Shown here piece by piece: positions 48,131-56,948 of a stretch of DNA of 64,000 bases; the stretch's first letter is position 1, and every line of letters begins with the position of its first letter. The notes under the pieces are model-generated. The model ran no database searches and was not told the origin of the DNA. It saw only the letters and a list, made by a program, of their open reading frames with translations. The translations under genes were made by a program, and so were the position numbers. This DNA comes from JABMQB01 sp963677475 (GTDB taxonomy: Bacteria > Bacteroidota > Bacteroidia > Bacteroidales > Prolixibacteraceae), in assembly GCA_963677475.2 (NCBI GenBank), contig CAXXQD010000018.1, forward strand, positions 1-64,000, given 5' to 3'.

Positions 48131-50290
48131 ATGAAAACACGTACAGCAATATTTTATGGATTCTTTATAGTTTTTTCGGTTGTTTTGTCCGGTTGTAACC
48201 GTGGCAATCAACCTTTAAAATCTAAAAATTCAATTGATCGGTTTGCATTAGTGAATCGTCATAATGTAATACTAGATGAAATAGATCCTTTAGCGCCATT
48301 ATCGTTGGGCAATGGTGATTTTGCGTTTACCGCCGATGTAACCGGGATGCAAACTTTTGAGGAGTATTATTATACCAATGGCATACCACTTGAAACACAA
48401 TGTGGCTGGGCGTGGCATTCATTTCCAAATGTCAAAAAACTAAAACTTCGAGATGCCATGAAACCCAACAAATTTCATGACCGTGAGATATATTACCCAA
48501 GCGATCAGCACAGCGAAGCCGGAGATTATTTTCGTAAAAACCCGCATCCAATTCCATTGGGGCAGATTAGTTTGTGTGATGAATATAACCAGCCTCTTAA
48601 AATGGAAGCCATCCAAAATATCCATCAAAAATTAGATTTATGGAAAGGGGTAATCACAAGTTCCTATGAAATAGAAGGAATACCAGTACATGTTGAAACA
48701 GTTTGCCATCCGGAACAAAGCATGGTGGCCTTTAAAATTAAATCGCCTTTGCTTTTGTCCGGCAAATTGAACCCTGCATTTAAATTTCCATATTCCTACG
48801 ATTTGTCCATAAAAAATAAGCCTCCATTTGATTGGGGCAAACAAGATGCGCATCAGAGCATAGTCACGAATAGTGACGTAAATAGTGTTGAAATAGAGCG
48901 TATGATTGATTCTGCACGGTATTTTGTAAATATAAATTGGAAAGGCAATGCCGTTTGGAAAAAGAACGGAAACCATTCATTCAGCCTTGAACCAAATGGT
49001 ACAGACAGTTTAATACTTGTTTGTGAATTTTCATCTAATCAATTGGAAAAAGAATTATCATCTTTCGATGAAACAATGGAAGCAAGCGCCCGGGCATGGG
49101 AAAAATATTGGACCGAAGGAGGTGCCGTTGATTTATCTGGATGCACCGATCCAAGGGCAAAAGAACTAGAGCGACGGATAGTCCTATCGCAATACCTCGT
49201 TAAAGTAAATTATTCAGGAGCGTTTCCGCCACAAGAAACAGGGCTCGCCCATATCAGTTGGTATGGGAAGCATAACTCTGAAGTTTATTGGATACATGCA
49301 GCCCAGTTTTATCAGTGGAACCATACCGATTTATTGGAAAAAGGGCTGCAATGGTACCGAAAAATATTGCCTGTGGCGATGGCTGATGCGAAAAGGAAAG
49401 GTTTTGAAGGTTCACGCTGGCCCAAAATGGCGGGAATTAACGGAAGGCCAAGCCCCGGTGACATCAATCCTTTTATTATTTGGAACCAACCGAACCCAAT
49501 CTATTTATCTGAATTGGTTTATCGTGCACATCCTACCATAGAAACACTGGAGAAATACCAGGATATTGTCTTCGAATCGGCAAAATTCCTGGCTTCGTAT
49601 GCCTATTACGATGCTGCTACCGACCGTTATATTTTAGGGCCACCTATAAAAAGTGTAAATGAAAGTACCGAGGAAAATGAAACCAAAAACCCAAGTTTCG
49701 AATTAACCCAATGGTACCACGGATTAAAAGTTGCCCAGGACTGGCGCGAAAGGCTTGGCATGGAAAGGGATCCGAAATGGGACGATATATTACAAAAACT
49801 GGCACGCCCAACTGTTCAGGATGGAAAATATGTAGAGCTTGAGTCTGATCCAACTATGTATTCCAGAAGCCGGAACTTTTCATCGGCAATGCTTATGGCG
49901 CTGGGTTACCTTCCCAAAACCCCAATGATCGATGAAGATATTATGCGCAATACGTTTAATGCCATATATGAACGAAACGGTTTACCAAGTTTTGTAAGCT
50001 GGAGCCTCGGTAAAGGTGCGCTTACGGCTGCACGTTTGGGTGAGCAACAAAAGGCCATTGATATAGTTTGCAACGATGCCCCAAAAGCAAGATTTAATAA
50101 AAGTGGTTATGTGATGCGCCCAAAAGAAGGATTGGTCTGTCCTGCCTATCTTCCTGTAAATAGCTCATTTCTAGCGGCAATTGGTTTGATGGCAGCCGGA
50201 TGGGATGGCGCACCTGATATAAATGCCCCGGGATTTCCGCAAGATGGGACTTGGAAAGTGAAAGTTGAAAACATGCAAAAATTGCCATGA
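48131..50290 (+). CDS. Lipoprotein with six-hairpin glycosidase-like fold
   Basis: 719 aa. Lipobox 'VVLSGC' near residue 22 anchors it to a membrane. The N-terminal half is a beta-super-sandwich ('LSLGNGDFAFTADVTGMQTFEEYY', 'GIPVHVETVCHPEQSMVAFKI') and the C-terminal half an (alpha/alpha)6 barrel ('ISWYGKHNSEVYWIHAAQFYQW', 'GDINPFIIWNQPNPIYLSELVYR', 'FELTQWYHGLKVAQDWRERLG'). That two-part build is shared by GH65, GH95 and related families. I cannot place it in one of them or name the two catalytic acids with confidence. Position next to GH78 and PL10 implies action on a pectin side chain. Confidence 0.65.
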   Translation: MKTRTAIFYGFFIVFSVVLSGCNRGNQPLKSKNSIDRFALVNRHNVILDEIDPLAPLSLGNGDFAFTADVTGMQTFEEYYYTNGIPLETQCGWAWHSFPNVKKLKLRDAMKPNKFHDREIYYPSDQHSEAGDYFRKNPHPIPLGQISLCDEYNQPLKMEAIQNIHQKLDLWKGVITSSYEIEGIPVHVETVCHPEQSMVAFKIKSPLLLSGKLNPAFKFPYSYDLSIKNKPPFDWGKQDAHQSIVTNSDVNSVEIERMIDSARYFVNINWKGNAVWKKNGNHSFSLEPNGTDSLILVCEFSSNQLEKELSSFDETMEASARAWEKYWTEGGAVDLSGCTDPRAKELERRIVLSQYLVKVNYSGAFPPQETGLAHISWYGKHNSEVYWIHAAQFYQWNHTDLLEKGLQWYRKILPVAMADAKRKGFEGSRWPKMAGINGRPSPGDINPFIIWNQPNPIYLSELVYRAHPTIETLEKYQDIVFESAKFLASYAYYDAATDRYILGPPIKSVNESTEENETKNPSFELTQWYHGLKVAQDWRERLGMERDPKWDDILQKLARPTVQDGKYVELESDPTMYSRSRNFSSAMLMALGYLPKTPMIDEDIMRNTFNAIYERNGLPSFVSWSLGKGALTAARLGEQQKAIDIVCNDAPKARFNKSGYVMRPKEGLVCPAYLPVNSSFLAAIGLMAAGWDGAPDINAPGFPQDGTWKVKVENMQKLP

Positions 50291-50319
50291 TAAATGTGTA
50301 ATTTTAGGTTTTTGGCGAT

Positions 50320-51222
50320 ATGAAAAATTTAGTTTTTATAAGTGTGTTCATTTGGACAACCTTGGGAGGTTTCTTAAACATCAGTTCTCAAGTAAGGACT
50401 GATATTAAATGCAATGCACCTAATTTAAGCAAAGCACAACTTTCAAAATTATGGAGCTCAAGAAATATATATGAAGGTCCTGAGTCATTAGTTTTTGATT
50501 CTGAAAGGGGGTTTATTTACGCATCAAATTACAACAGGAATGTAAAAACCGGGGAGGAATATGGAAGACATTTTATTTCCAAATCGGACTTAAACGGAGA
50601 ATTCGTTGAAAAAAAGTGGATCAATAATCTAACCACACCTACAGGTATTTGCATTTTTAAAAATAAACTTTTTATTGTTGAACGCTTTGGAATTGTTGAA
50701 TTTAACCTTGATATGGATGAGGTTGAAAGAACTTATTATCTTCCTCAGGATGGCTTTCTGAATGACGTTGCCGTGTCGTCCGATACATCGATATTTGTAA
50801 CCGTTAGCAATAGAAACCGGATTTACAGGATAAAAAATGGTGTGGTGGAAGAGTGGTTAAAAACCGATGAGATTTATCGGGTAAACGGGATTATTTATGA
50901 GCAGGAAAATTTGATTGTTGGCATTAATGGAGACAATTGCTTAAAATCCATAAACATATCTACAAAAGAAATAAAGGTGCTGGGCAATGTTGGACCGGGA
51001 ATAATCGATGGCGTAAAAAAATGCAGTAAAGGTTATTTGGTTTCTCACCTTGAAGGAAGCATTTATTTGGTTGATAATAAGGGAGTATGCTCAGAGATTC
51101 TTAATGTCAGGAATGAAAATATTAGCATTGCCGATTTTGAGTATGTTGAAGAAAAGAACCTAATAATTATTCCAGATTTAAAAGGGAATAGGATTATAAC
51201 CTATAAGATTTCATTAGGTTAA
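50320..51222 (+). CDS. SMP-30/gluconolactonase-like beta-propeller protein
   Basis: 300 aa, exported (signal peptide ending near 'GFLNISSQV'). Repeats such as 'PESLVFDSERGFIYASNYN', 'PTGICIFKNKLFIVERFGIVEFNL', 'LNDVAVSSDTSIFVTVSNRNRIYRI', 'NGIIYEQENLIVGI' and 'ISIADFEYVEEKNLIIIPDLKGNRIITYKI' give a six-bladed propeller with the SMP-30-type Glu at blade one and Asn/Asp later. It may be a lactonase for aldonic or uronic lactones or simply a binding propeller. It is 29 bases after the preceding gene, so probably last in that operon. Confidence 0.72.
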   Translation: MKNLVFISVFIWTTLGGFLNISSQVRTDIKCNAPNLSKAQLSKLWSSRNIYEGPESLVFDSERGFIYASNYNRNVKTGEEYGRHFISKSDLNGEFVEKKWINNLTTPTGICIFKNKLFIVERFGIVEFNLDMDEVERTYYLPQDGFLNDVAVSSDTSIFVTVSNRNRIYRIKNGVVEEWLKTDEIYRVNGIIYEQENLIVGINGDNCLKSINISTKEIKVLGNVGPGIIDGVKKCSKGYLVSHLEGSIYLVDNKGVCSEILNVRNENISIADFEYVEEKNLIIIPDLKGNRIITYKISLG

Positions 51223-51609
51223 ACTGGACACGTTGGTAAAAATTACAGTATCAGGTCAAGTTAAAGAAGCAATCGTAATACAAAACAATTTTTCTCCAAG
51301 GGTAGTCGTGGAATCAATTAATAAAAGTATAAGCCGACTATATAAAAGCGAAAAGAAACACCGAGAATTTAAATAAGTTTAATAAAGTTGGTCATCGTTT
51401 AAAATAATTAGTTAAGATTTATTTGTAGAAAATCAGTGATCAAGATTGTTTCTTTAAAATGTATTTTTAATAGAAAATTATTTCAATTTTAATCTTCGTT
51501 GAAAATTATGTAATTTTGAAATGAAAATATGTTGCATATGGATATGCTTGTTTAATACTTGTTGAAGCATACCGGATGCAAATGATTCAATAACTAACTA
51601 ACTTATCAA
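51223..51609. other. Gap between the SMP-30-like gene and second FecI, with a possible 47-codon ORF
   Basis: A frame beginning TTG at 51233 runs to TAA at 51374-51376 (47 aa, basic C-terminal end 'LYKSEKKHREFK'). It has no ATG and no recognisable family, so it may be chance or a gene remnant. The rest is AT-rich; TAATTTTG at 51511-51518 matches the Bacteroidota -7 box and could start the sigma-factor transcript, although no spaced -33 TTG is present. Confidence 0.35.
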
Positions 51610-52161
51610 ATGAAAATTGAGGATAAAATATTGCTCAATGAAATACAAAAGCAAAACCGTGAGGTTTTTAAGGCTTTATTTCACGAATATTATCCTCATT
51701 TGATAAAATATACCGAAGGATTTATTTTTGACAAAACGGCTTGCCAGGATATCGTTCAAAACTTGTTTATTTATTTTTGGGAAAATAGCAATAAACTTGA
51801 AATCACAGATTCAATCAAAGCATATTTATATAAGTCGATAAAAAATCGCTGTTTAAATTATTTGAGGGAACTTCAAATAAAAGATAAACATAGGATTTTG
51901 TATCTCGAAGCAAGGTTGAATGACGATGACCCGGAGTGGATCGACGTTAAAAGTATTCAATTGATTAAAGAATCAATCGACAATTTACCTCCGCAAATGG
52001 CAGAAGTATTTAAGTTGAAATACCTGCATGGCAAAAAATACAAGGAAATTGCGGAATTGAACAATATTTCTGAAAATACGGTTAAAACCCAACTTAAAAG
52101 GGCCAAAAGAAAACTTAGGGCGCAACTACTTAAAACAAGTCACTTAAATTATTTTTTATAA
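51610..52161 (+). CDS. ECF sigma factor, FecI type (second locus)
   Basis: 183 aa. Region 2 reads 'FKALFHEYYPHLIKYTEGFIFDKTACQDIVQNLFIYFWENSNKLEI...AYLYKSIKNRCLNYLRE'. Region 4 reads 'LPPQMAEVFKLKYLHGKKYKEIAELNNISENTVKTQLKRAKRKLRAQL'. Starts with ATG. Clearly distinct from the first FecI in sequence, so the two loci should answer to different signals. It is 56 bases upstream of the second fecR-type gene. Confidence 0.92.
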   Translation: MKIEDKILLNEIQKQNREVFKALFHEYYPHLIKYTEGFIFDKTACQDIVQNLFIYFWENSNKLEITDSIKAYLYKSIKNRCLNYLRELQIKDKHRILYLEARLNDDDPEWIDVKSIQLIKESIDNLPPQMAEVFKLKYLHGKKYKEIAELNNISENTVKTQLKRAKRKLRAQLLKTSHLNYFL

Positions 52162-52217
52162 ATCTGTCACCCAAAATAGATTTTGGTGTGTCATACTAAC
52201 AACTTTATTATTTTAAT

Positions 52218-53384
52218 ATGAAGAATAGTAGAAATATTATTGATTTTGAAATAATCTGGAAAAAAATTAATAAAGCAATTTCTGAGGAGGAAGAGTTATA
52301 CTTAAATAAATGGCTGAGCGAATCGCCAAAACATCAACGTTTTTTTAAGAGCGCAGAACAGTATTACGAGAAAGGTAGTCAATTTGAAAACATTCCTGTT
52401 GAGTTGAAAAAATCTTGGAAAATTGTTTCTAAACATTCAGAAAACCGCAGAGCTGGCATATCACGTTTCGTAACTGTTGTATCAACAGCCGCCGCTTCAG
52501 TTATTATTATCTTTTCATTGTTTTATTTTACAAACAAGGAATTTTTTAATCAATCAATTGTTCAAAATAAACAAGTCATCAAGCCCGGAACTGATAAAGC
52601 AGTCCTTATCTTAGATGATGGTACGGTTCATGATCTTTCAAATCAAAAGGAATTTTTCCTAAAAGAAGGTGCTTCAACTATTAAGAGCACTGGGGATAAA
52701 ATTGAATATGTTGGCCAGCATGAAGAAAAAAAAGAACTAAAGTACAACACTTTGAAAGTGCCACGTGGTGGCGAATTTTATTTGGTACTGTCCGATGGCA
52801 CCAAAGTGTGGTTGAACTCAGAAACAACTTTGCGATATCCTGTATTTTTTCCGTATAATGAACGTAAGGTTGAATTAATTGGTGAAGCCTATTTCGAGGT
52901 TGAACATAATGCAAAATCTCCTTTCCTGGTTTCTTCAGATAATCAGGTTATAAAAGTTTTGGGTACACAGTTCAATGTTATGTCCTATAAAAACGATCCA
53001 TTTATTTATACCACGCTTGTTAATGGTGAAGTGGAGGTATCGCTTAAAAACAATCCTGAAATAAAAAAGATTTTATATCCGAACGAACAGAGCACCATTG
53101 AAAAAGGGAATAATTTCATCGAAAAGAAACTGGTAGATGTGTATGCATTAACCGCCTGGAAAGACGGAAGGTTTGTTTTTCAGGATAAAGTTCTTTCTGA
53201 TATCATGAAAACCTTAAGTATGTGGTACGATGTTGAAGTTGTATTTCAAGATATTGAAAAGAAAAATATGCGTTTCACCGGGAATTTGCCTCGGTATTCA
53301 AACTTTGAAGATGTATTATATAAAATAGGAAAAACAAATGAAGTAGAATTTATTATTGAAAATGAAAGAATAACCATATTGTAA
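52218..53384 (+). CDS. FecR-type anti-sigma factor (second locus)
   Basis: 388 aa. Residues 1-80 are cytoplasmic, about 88-111 form the membrane helix ('VSTAAASVIIIFSLFYFTN'). The periplasmic FecR domain shows 'VPRGGEFYLVLSDGTKVWLNSETTLRYPVFF', 'KVELIGEAYFEVEHNAKSPFLV' and 'VLGTQFNVMSY'. The last 90 residues ('FVFQDKVLSDIMKTLSMWYDVEVVFQ...MRFTGNL') are the DUF4974-type domain. It passes the SusC STN signal to the sigma factor just upstream. Confidence 0.93.
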   Translation: MKNSRNIIDFEIIWKKINKAISEEEELYLNKWLSESPKHQRFFKSAEQYYEKGSQFENIPVELKKSWKIVSKHSENRRAGISRFVTVVSTAAASVIIIFSLFYFTNKEFFNQSIVQNKQVIKPGTDKAVLILDDGTVHDLSNQKEFFLKEGASTIKSTGDKIEYVGQHEEKKELKYNTLKVPRGGEFYLVLSDGTKVWLNSETTLRYPVFFPYNERKVELIGEAYFEVEHNAKSPFLVSSDNQVIKVLGTQFNVMSYKNDPFIYTTLVNGEVEVSLKNNPEIKKILYPNEQSTIEKGNNFIEKKLVDVYALTAWKDGRFVFQDKVLSDIMKTLSMWYDVEVVFQDIEKKNMRFTGNLPRYSNFEDVLYKIGKTNEVEFIIENERITIL

Positions 53385-53387
53385 AAA

Positions 53388-53414
53388 GTGGGAAATGTTC
53401 GCACCATTTCCCAC
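53388..53414 (+). promoter_or_regulatory. Strong hairpin between fecR and susC of locus 2
   Basis: Perfect 10-bp arms GTGGGAAATG (53388-53397) and CATTTCCCAC (53405-53414) with a 7-base loop, four bases after the fecR stop and 51 bases before the susC ATG. No T run follows. It matches the location of the hairpin in locus 1 (29432-29465), although the sequence is different. Confidence 0.65.
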
Positions 53415-53465
53415 ACTACACTCAGTTACAGTTAACTAAATGTTTTACTAAAACTTTGCAAATTT

Positions 53466-56400
53466 ATGAAAAAAAAACGATTTGTTACTATTCCCTTGAA
53501 GGGATGTAAAAAACTATTTCTCATGGCAAGAATTGTATTGTTTTTCTTGTTTGTAAGCCTGGTTCAGGTTTCCGCAAGTGTTTATTCTCAGCAAACTTCT
53601 TTAGCTTTAAAATTGAAAGATGCCAAGGTTGAAGAAGTGTTTCGCGCTATTGAAGAACAAAGTAACTTCTATTTTCTCTACAGGTCCGACTTCCTTAAAG
53701 ATTTGCCTAATGTATCTATGGATATCAGAGATGCAAAGGTTGAGCAAGTTTTGGATCAGGTCATTTCTCCCTACGGGTTTACGTATGAAATTGATGATCG
53801 CATTGTTGTGATCAAAAAGAATACGGAAGGAAATTACGGGGGTGATGTTGCACAACAAAACAAAGAGCTATCTGGAACAATTGTTGGCTCCGATGGTCAA
53901 CCAATTCCAGGGGTTAGTGTAATTGTTGAAGGCACAACTGTTGGTACAGTAACTGATTCGGAAGGAAAATTTGTCTTAAATGCTCCTGCAAATGCAGAAA
54001 CCCTTCAATGTTCATTTGTTGGTATGCTTACCAAGATTATTCCAATTGGCGAAAATACTGTTTTTAACGTTGTAATGGAAGATTCAAGTATTGGGCTTGA
54101 TGAGGTTGTAGCTATTGGCTATGGTACAATGAAAAAAAGCGACCTTACAGGTTCAGTTGGGGTTGTATCTGCAGAAGAGCTAAACTCTATTCCTGTAACT
54201 TCCGTATCTCAAGGATTGCAAGGAAGGTTAGCTGGAGTAGCAGTTACTTCGAATTCAAGTGCCCCTGGTGGAGGTATTAGTGTGAAAATTCGTGGTAACA
54301 CTTCTATCCTAAATGGAAGTGAACCTCTGTATGTAATTGATGGTTTCCCTATTACAGGAGAATCGCAATTTAATACCTCTCAGGGTACAGGTTTGGTTGA
54401 GAGCGGTAGTTCAATGGGGGAAAGTGGGGCAACAGTGGCGCAAAACCCTTTAGCTTCTCTCAACCCGGCAGATATTGCCTCAATTGAAGTACTTAAAGAT
54501 GCTTCTGCATGTGCTATCTATGGTGTACGTGGTGCAAACGGAGTTGTATTGATCACGACAAAAAGGGGAAAAGTAGGAAAACCGCAAGTTTCATTTAGTT
54601 CTTATGTTGGTGTACAAAGTGCCAATAAAATAGACATGATGAATGCTGAAGAATATATGGATATCTGGAATGCTGGTGCTGCAAATTCTGGTCAACCTGC
54701 ATTATTCACTGGTTCAGCTCCTTTTGATACAGATTGGCAGGATGAGATTTTCAGGCAAGCCATAATGACTAACTACCAATTAAGTGTAAGTGGAGGAAGC
54801 GAAGCTGTCCAATACAATATTTCGGGCAGTTATTTTAATCAGGATGGTGTTATTAAAGGCTCTGGATTCGACAGGTATTCTTTAAGGAGTAATCTGGATA
54901 TTCAAGTTGGTCAGAAATTAAAAATAGGTAACTCTCTTACGGTTTCAAGGTCAATTAACAATGCTGCTAATGTTGAGGGTGAAGCAACTAATGGTGTAAC
55001 ATCACAAGCATTGCAAATGTCTCCTCTGCTAGATGTTTATATGGCTGATGGTGTAACTTATTCGGCCAACCGTGATATGGATGCCTGGCAGGTACCTGAT
55101 GCCCAGGGCGATAATAACCCGGTTGCTTCCATAAATGAACGTAGTGACGAAGCTGTAACAACAAGGATTTTGGGATCATTATTTGGCGAGTATTCAATTA
55201 CCAATGACTTAAAATTCAGGGTAAGTGTTGGTGCTGATATCGAAGAAAGAAAGAGGCACGTATTTACAACTGATAAAATTGGTAGATCTACTAACTATAA
55301 CAGGGCTACAGTAAGTATGGTTCACAGGAGTTCTTATTTGAATGAAAATACCTTGAATTATAATAAAAACTTCGGGCAACATACACTAGGTGCTTTAGCT
55401 GGGTTCACAATTCAAAAAGAGACTGAAGAATACCAGCAGATTATTGGTTCAGGTTTTGCTTCAAATGCTACTACTTCACATGACTTAGGTAATGGGTCTC
55501 TGGTTCCACAAATCAATTCAAATTATGCTGATTTTGCCATCGCCTCATTTCTTGGAAGGGTAAATTACAACTATGATGACAGGTATCTCATTACAGCAAC
55601 ACTTAGGAGAGACGGATCTTCAAAATTTGCAAAAGGTAAACAGTGGGCTACATTCCCATCTGCTTCCGTTGCATGGAGAATTAATAATGAGAGCTTTATG
55701 GCTGATGCTGATGTCATTAATAACCTGAAATTAAGGGTAGGTTATGGTGTTGTTGGAAACCAGGAGTTAGCACCTTATGGATCTCTTGCCTTGTTACAAG
55801 GTACTACCTATGTTTTTAACGGGAACCTCGTTAATGCTTTTGGCCCATTTCGTGTAGCCGTGCCTAACCTTACATGGGAAACAACCAATCAGGTAAATGT
55901 TGGATTGGATCTTTCACTATTGGATAGCAGGATTAATGTTACAGGTGATTACTATGTTAAGAAAACAAAAGATCTTTTGCTGGAAGTACAACTTCCTGAA
56001 TCTTCTGGTATTACCGAACCTTCTATTCAGAATATTGGTGAAATGGAAAACAAAGGATGGGAATTTGCTGTAGATGGACGTATCATAAGCACTAATGATT
56101 TTTCATGGACTCTTGGAGTCAACATCTCAGCCAATAAAAATGAAATTACCTCATTAGGTAATGAGGATGAAGTTGGAGACCTTTCATTTGAAACCAGTCG
56201 CCTTACCTTTGCAGGGCAGGTAATTAATTCATATGTAAAAGTTGGTCAACCAATTGGTGTATTCTATGGATATAAATACGATGGTTTGGTTAGCTCACAA
56301 GAAGAAGCAGACGCATTGCAATCAATGCAGCCAGGTATTCAGCCAGGATTTGCAAAATATGTTGATGTAAGTGAAGATGGTTCCCTTACATCTGCCGACA

Positions 56401-56930
56401 GGACCGAAATAGGTAGCCCTCACCCTGATTTTATATATGGAATTAGTACAAACATTAAGTATAAAAAATTTGAGTTGAGGATGTTCCTTCAGGGACAGCA
56501 AGGTGGAAAAGTATTTAATATGATGCGTTCTTTCAATACCAATTTGGGCCGTGGCCAGAACATGTTGGCAGAAATGACAGATTATTGGACAACAACTAAT
56601 ACAGATGCAAAATATCCTAAACCTTACAGTATAAATGCTCCTAATGTTGGAGGAGCTGGCGCCAGGGGCGAATCCGATTTTTATCTTGAAGATGCATCTT
56701 ATCTGAGAATGAGAGAAGTAACCCTTAGTTATTTCCTTCCTGAAAACTTATTCGGGGCGTTTAATGGCTCTATATATCTAACAGGACAAAATCTATTTAC
56801 TATTACCGATTATACAGGTTATAATCCGGATACGAATGGACGTGTTGGAACTCAGGGGGCATTTGGATACGATGTTAGTTCTTATCCTCTTGCAAAGGCT
56901 TTTATTCTGGGAGTAAAACTTAACTTTTAA
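53466..56930 (+). CDS. SusC-like TonB-dependent receptor with STN domain (second locus)
   Basis: 1154 aa. Signal peptide ends near 'VSASVYSQQ'. STN domain at about 48-115 ('KVEEVFRAIEEQSNFYFLYRSDFL', 'AKVEQVLDQVI'), then a regulatory-like beta domain ('LSGTIVGSDGQPIPGVSVIVEGTTVGTVTD'), the plug ('VVAIGYGTMKKSDLTGSVG', 'KIRGNTSILNGSEPLYVIDGFP', 'IEVLKDASACAIYGVRGANGVVLI') and the barrel, ending in '...FILGVKLNF'. The complete set of domains suggests a working transporter. It is 18 bases upstream of its SusD. Confidence 0.95.
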   Translation: MKKKRFVTIPLKGCKKLFLMARIVLFFLFVSLVQVSASVYSQQTSLALKLKDAKVEEVFRAIEEQSNFYFLYRSDFLKDLPNVSMDIRDAKVEQVLDQVISPYGFTYEIDDRIVVIKKNTEGNYGGDVAQQNKELSGTIVGSDGQPIPGVSVIVEGTTVGTVTDSEGKFVLNAPANAETLQCSFVGMLTKIIPIGENTVFNVVMEDSSIGLDEVVAIGYGTMKKSDLTGSVGVVSAEELNSIPVTSVSQGLQGRLAGVAVTSNSSAPGGGISVKIRGNTSILNGSEPLYVIDGFPITGESQFNTSQGTGLVESGSSMGESGATVAQNPLASLNPADIASIEVLKDASACAIYGVRGANGVVLITTKRGKVGKPQVSFSSYVGVQSANKIDMMNAEEYMDIWNAGAANSGQPALFTGSAPFDTDWQDEIFRQAIMTNYQLSVSGGSEAVQYNISGSYFNQDGVIKGSGFDRYSLRSNLDIQVGQKLKIGNSLTVSRSINNAANVEGEATNGVTSQALQMSPLLDVYMADGVTYSANRDMDAWQVPDAQGDNNPVASINERSDEAVTTRILGSLFGEYSITNDLKFRVSVGADIEERKRHVFTTDKIGRSTNYNRATVSMVHRSSYLNENTLNYNKNFGQHTLGALAGFTIQKETEEYQQIIGSGFASNATTSHDLGNGSLVPQINSNYADFAIASFLGRVNYNYDDRYLITATLRRDGSSKFAKGKQWATFPSASVAWRINNESFMADADVINNLKLRVGYGVVGNQELAPYGSLALLQGTTYVFNGNLVNAFGPFRVAVPNLTWETTNQVNVGLDLSLLDSRINVTGDYYVKKTKDLLLEVQLPESSGITEPSIQNIGEMENKGWEFAVDGRIISTNDFSWTLGVNISANKNEITSLGNEDEVGDLSFETSRLTFAGQVINSYVKVGQPIGVFYGYKYDGLVSSQEEADALQSMQPGIQPGFAKYVDVSEDGSLTSADRTEIGSPHPDFIYGISTNIKYKKFELRMFLQGQQGGKVFNMMRSFNTNLGRGQNMLAEMTDYWTTTNTDAKYPKPYSINAPNVGGAGARGESDFYLEDASYLRMREVTLSYFLPENLFGAFNGSIYLTGQNLFTITDYTGYNPDTNGRVGTQGAFGYDVSSYPLAKAFILGVKLNF

Positions 56931-56948
56931 TTTTAAAACTTAATTAAA

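Noticed and set aside
51233..51376. 47-codon ORF as a firm gene
   Set aside because: No ATG, no recognised family, no visible ribosome-binding context; kept only as a remark in the gap entry.
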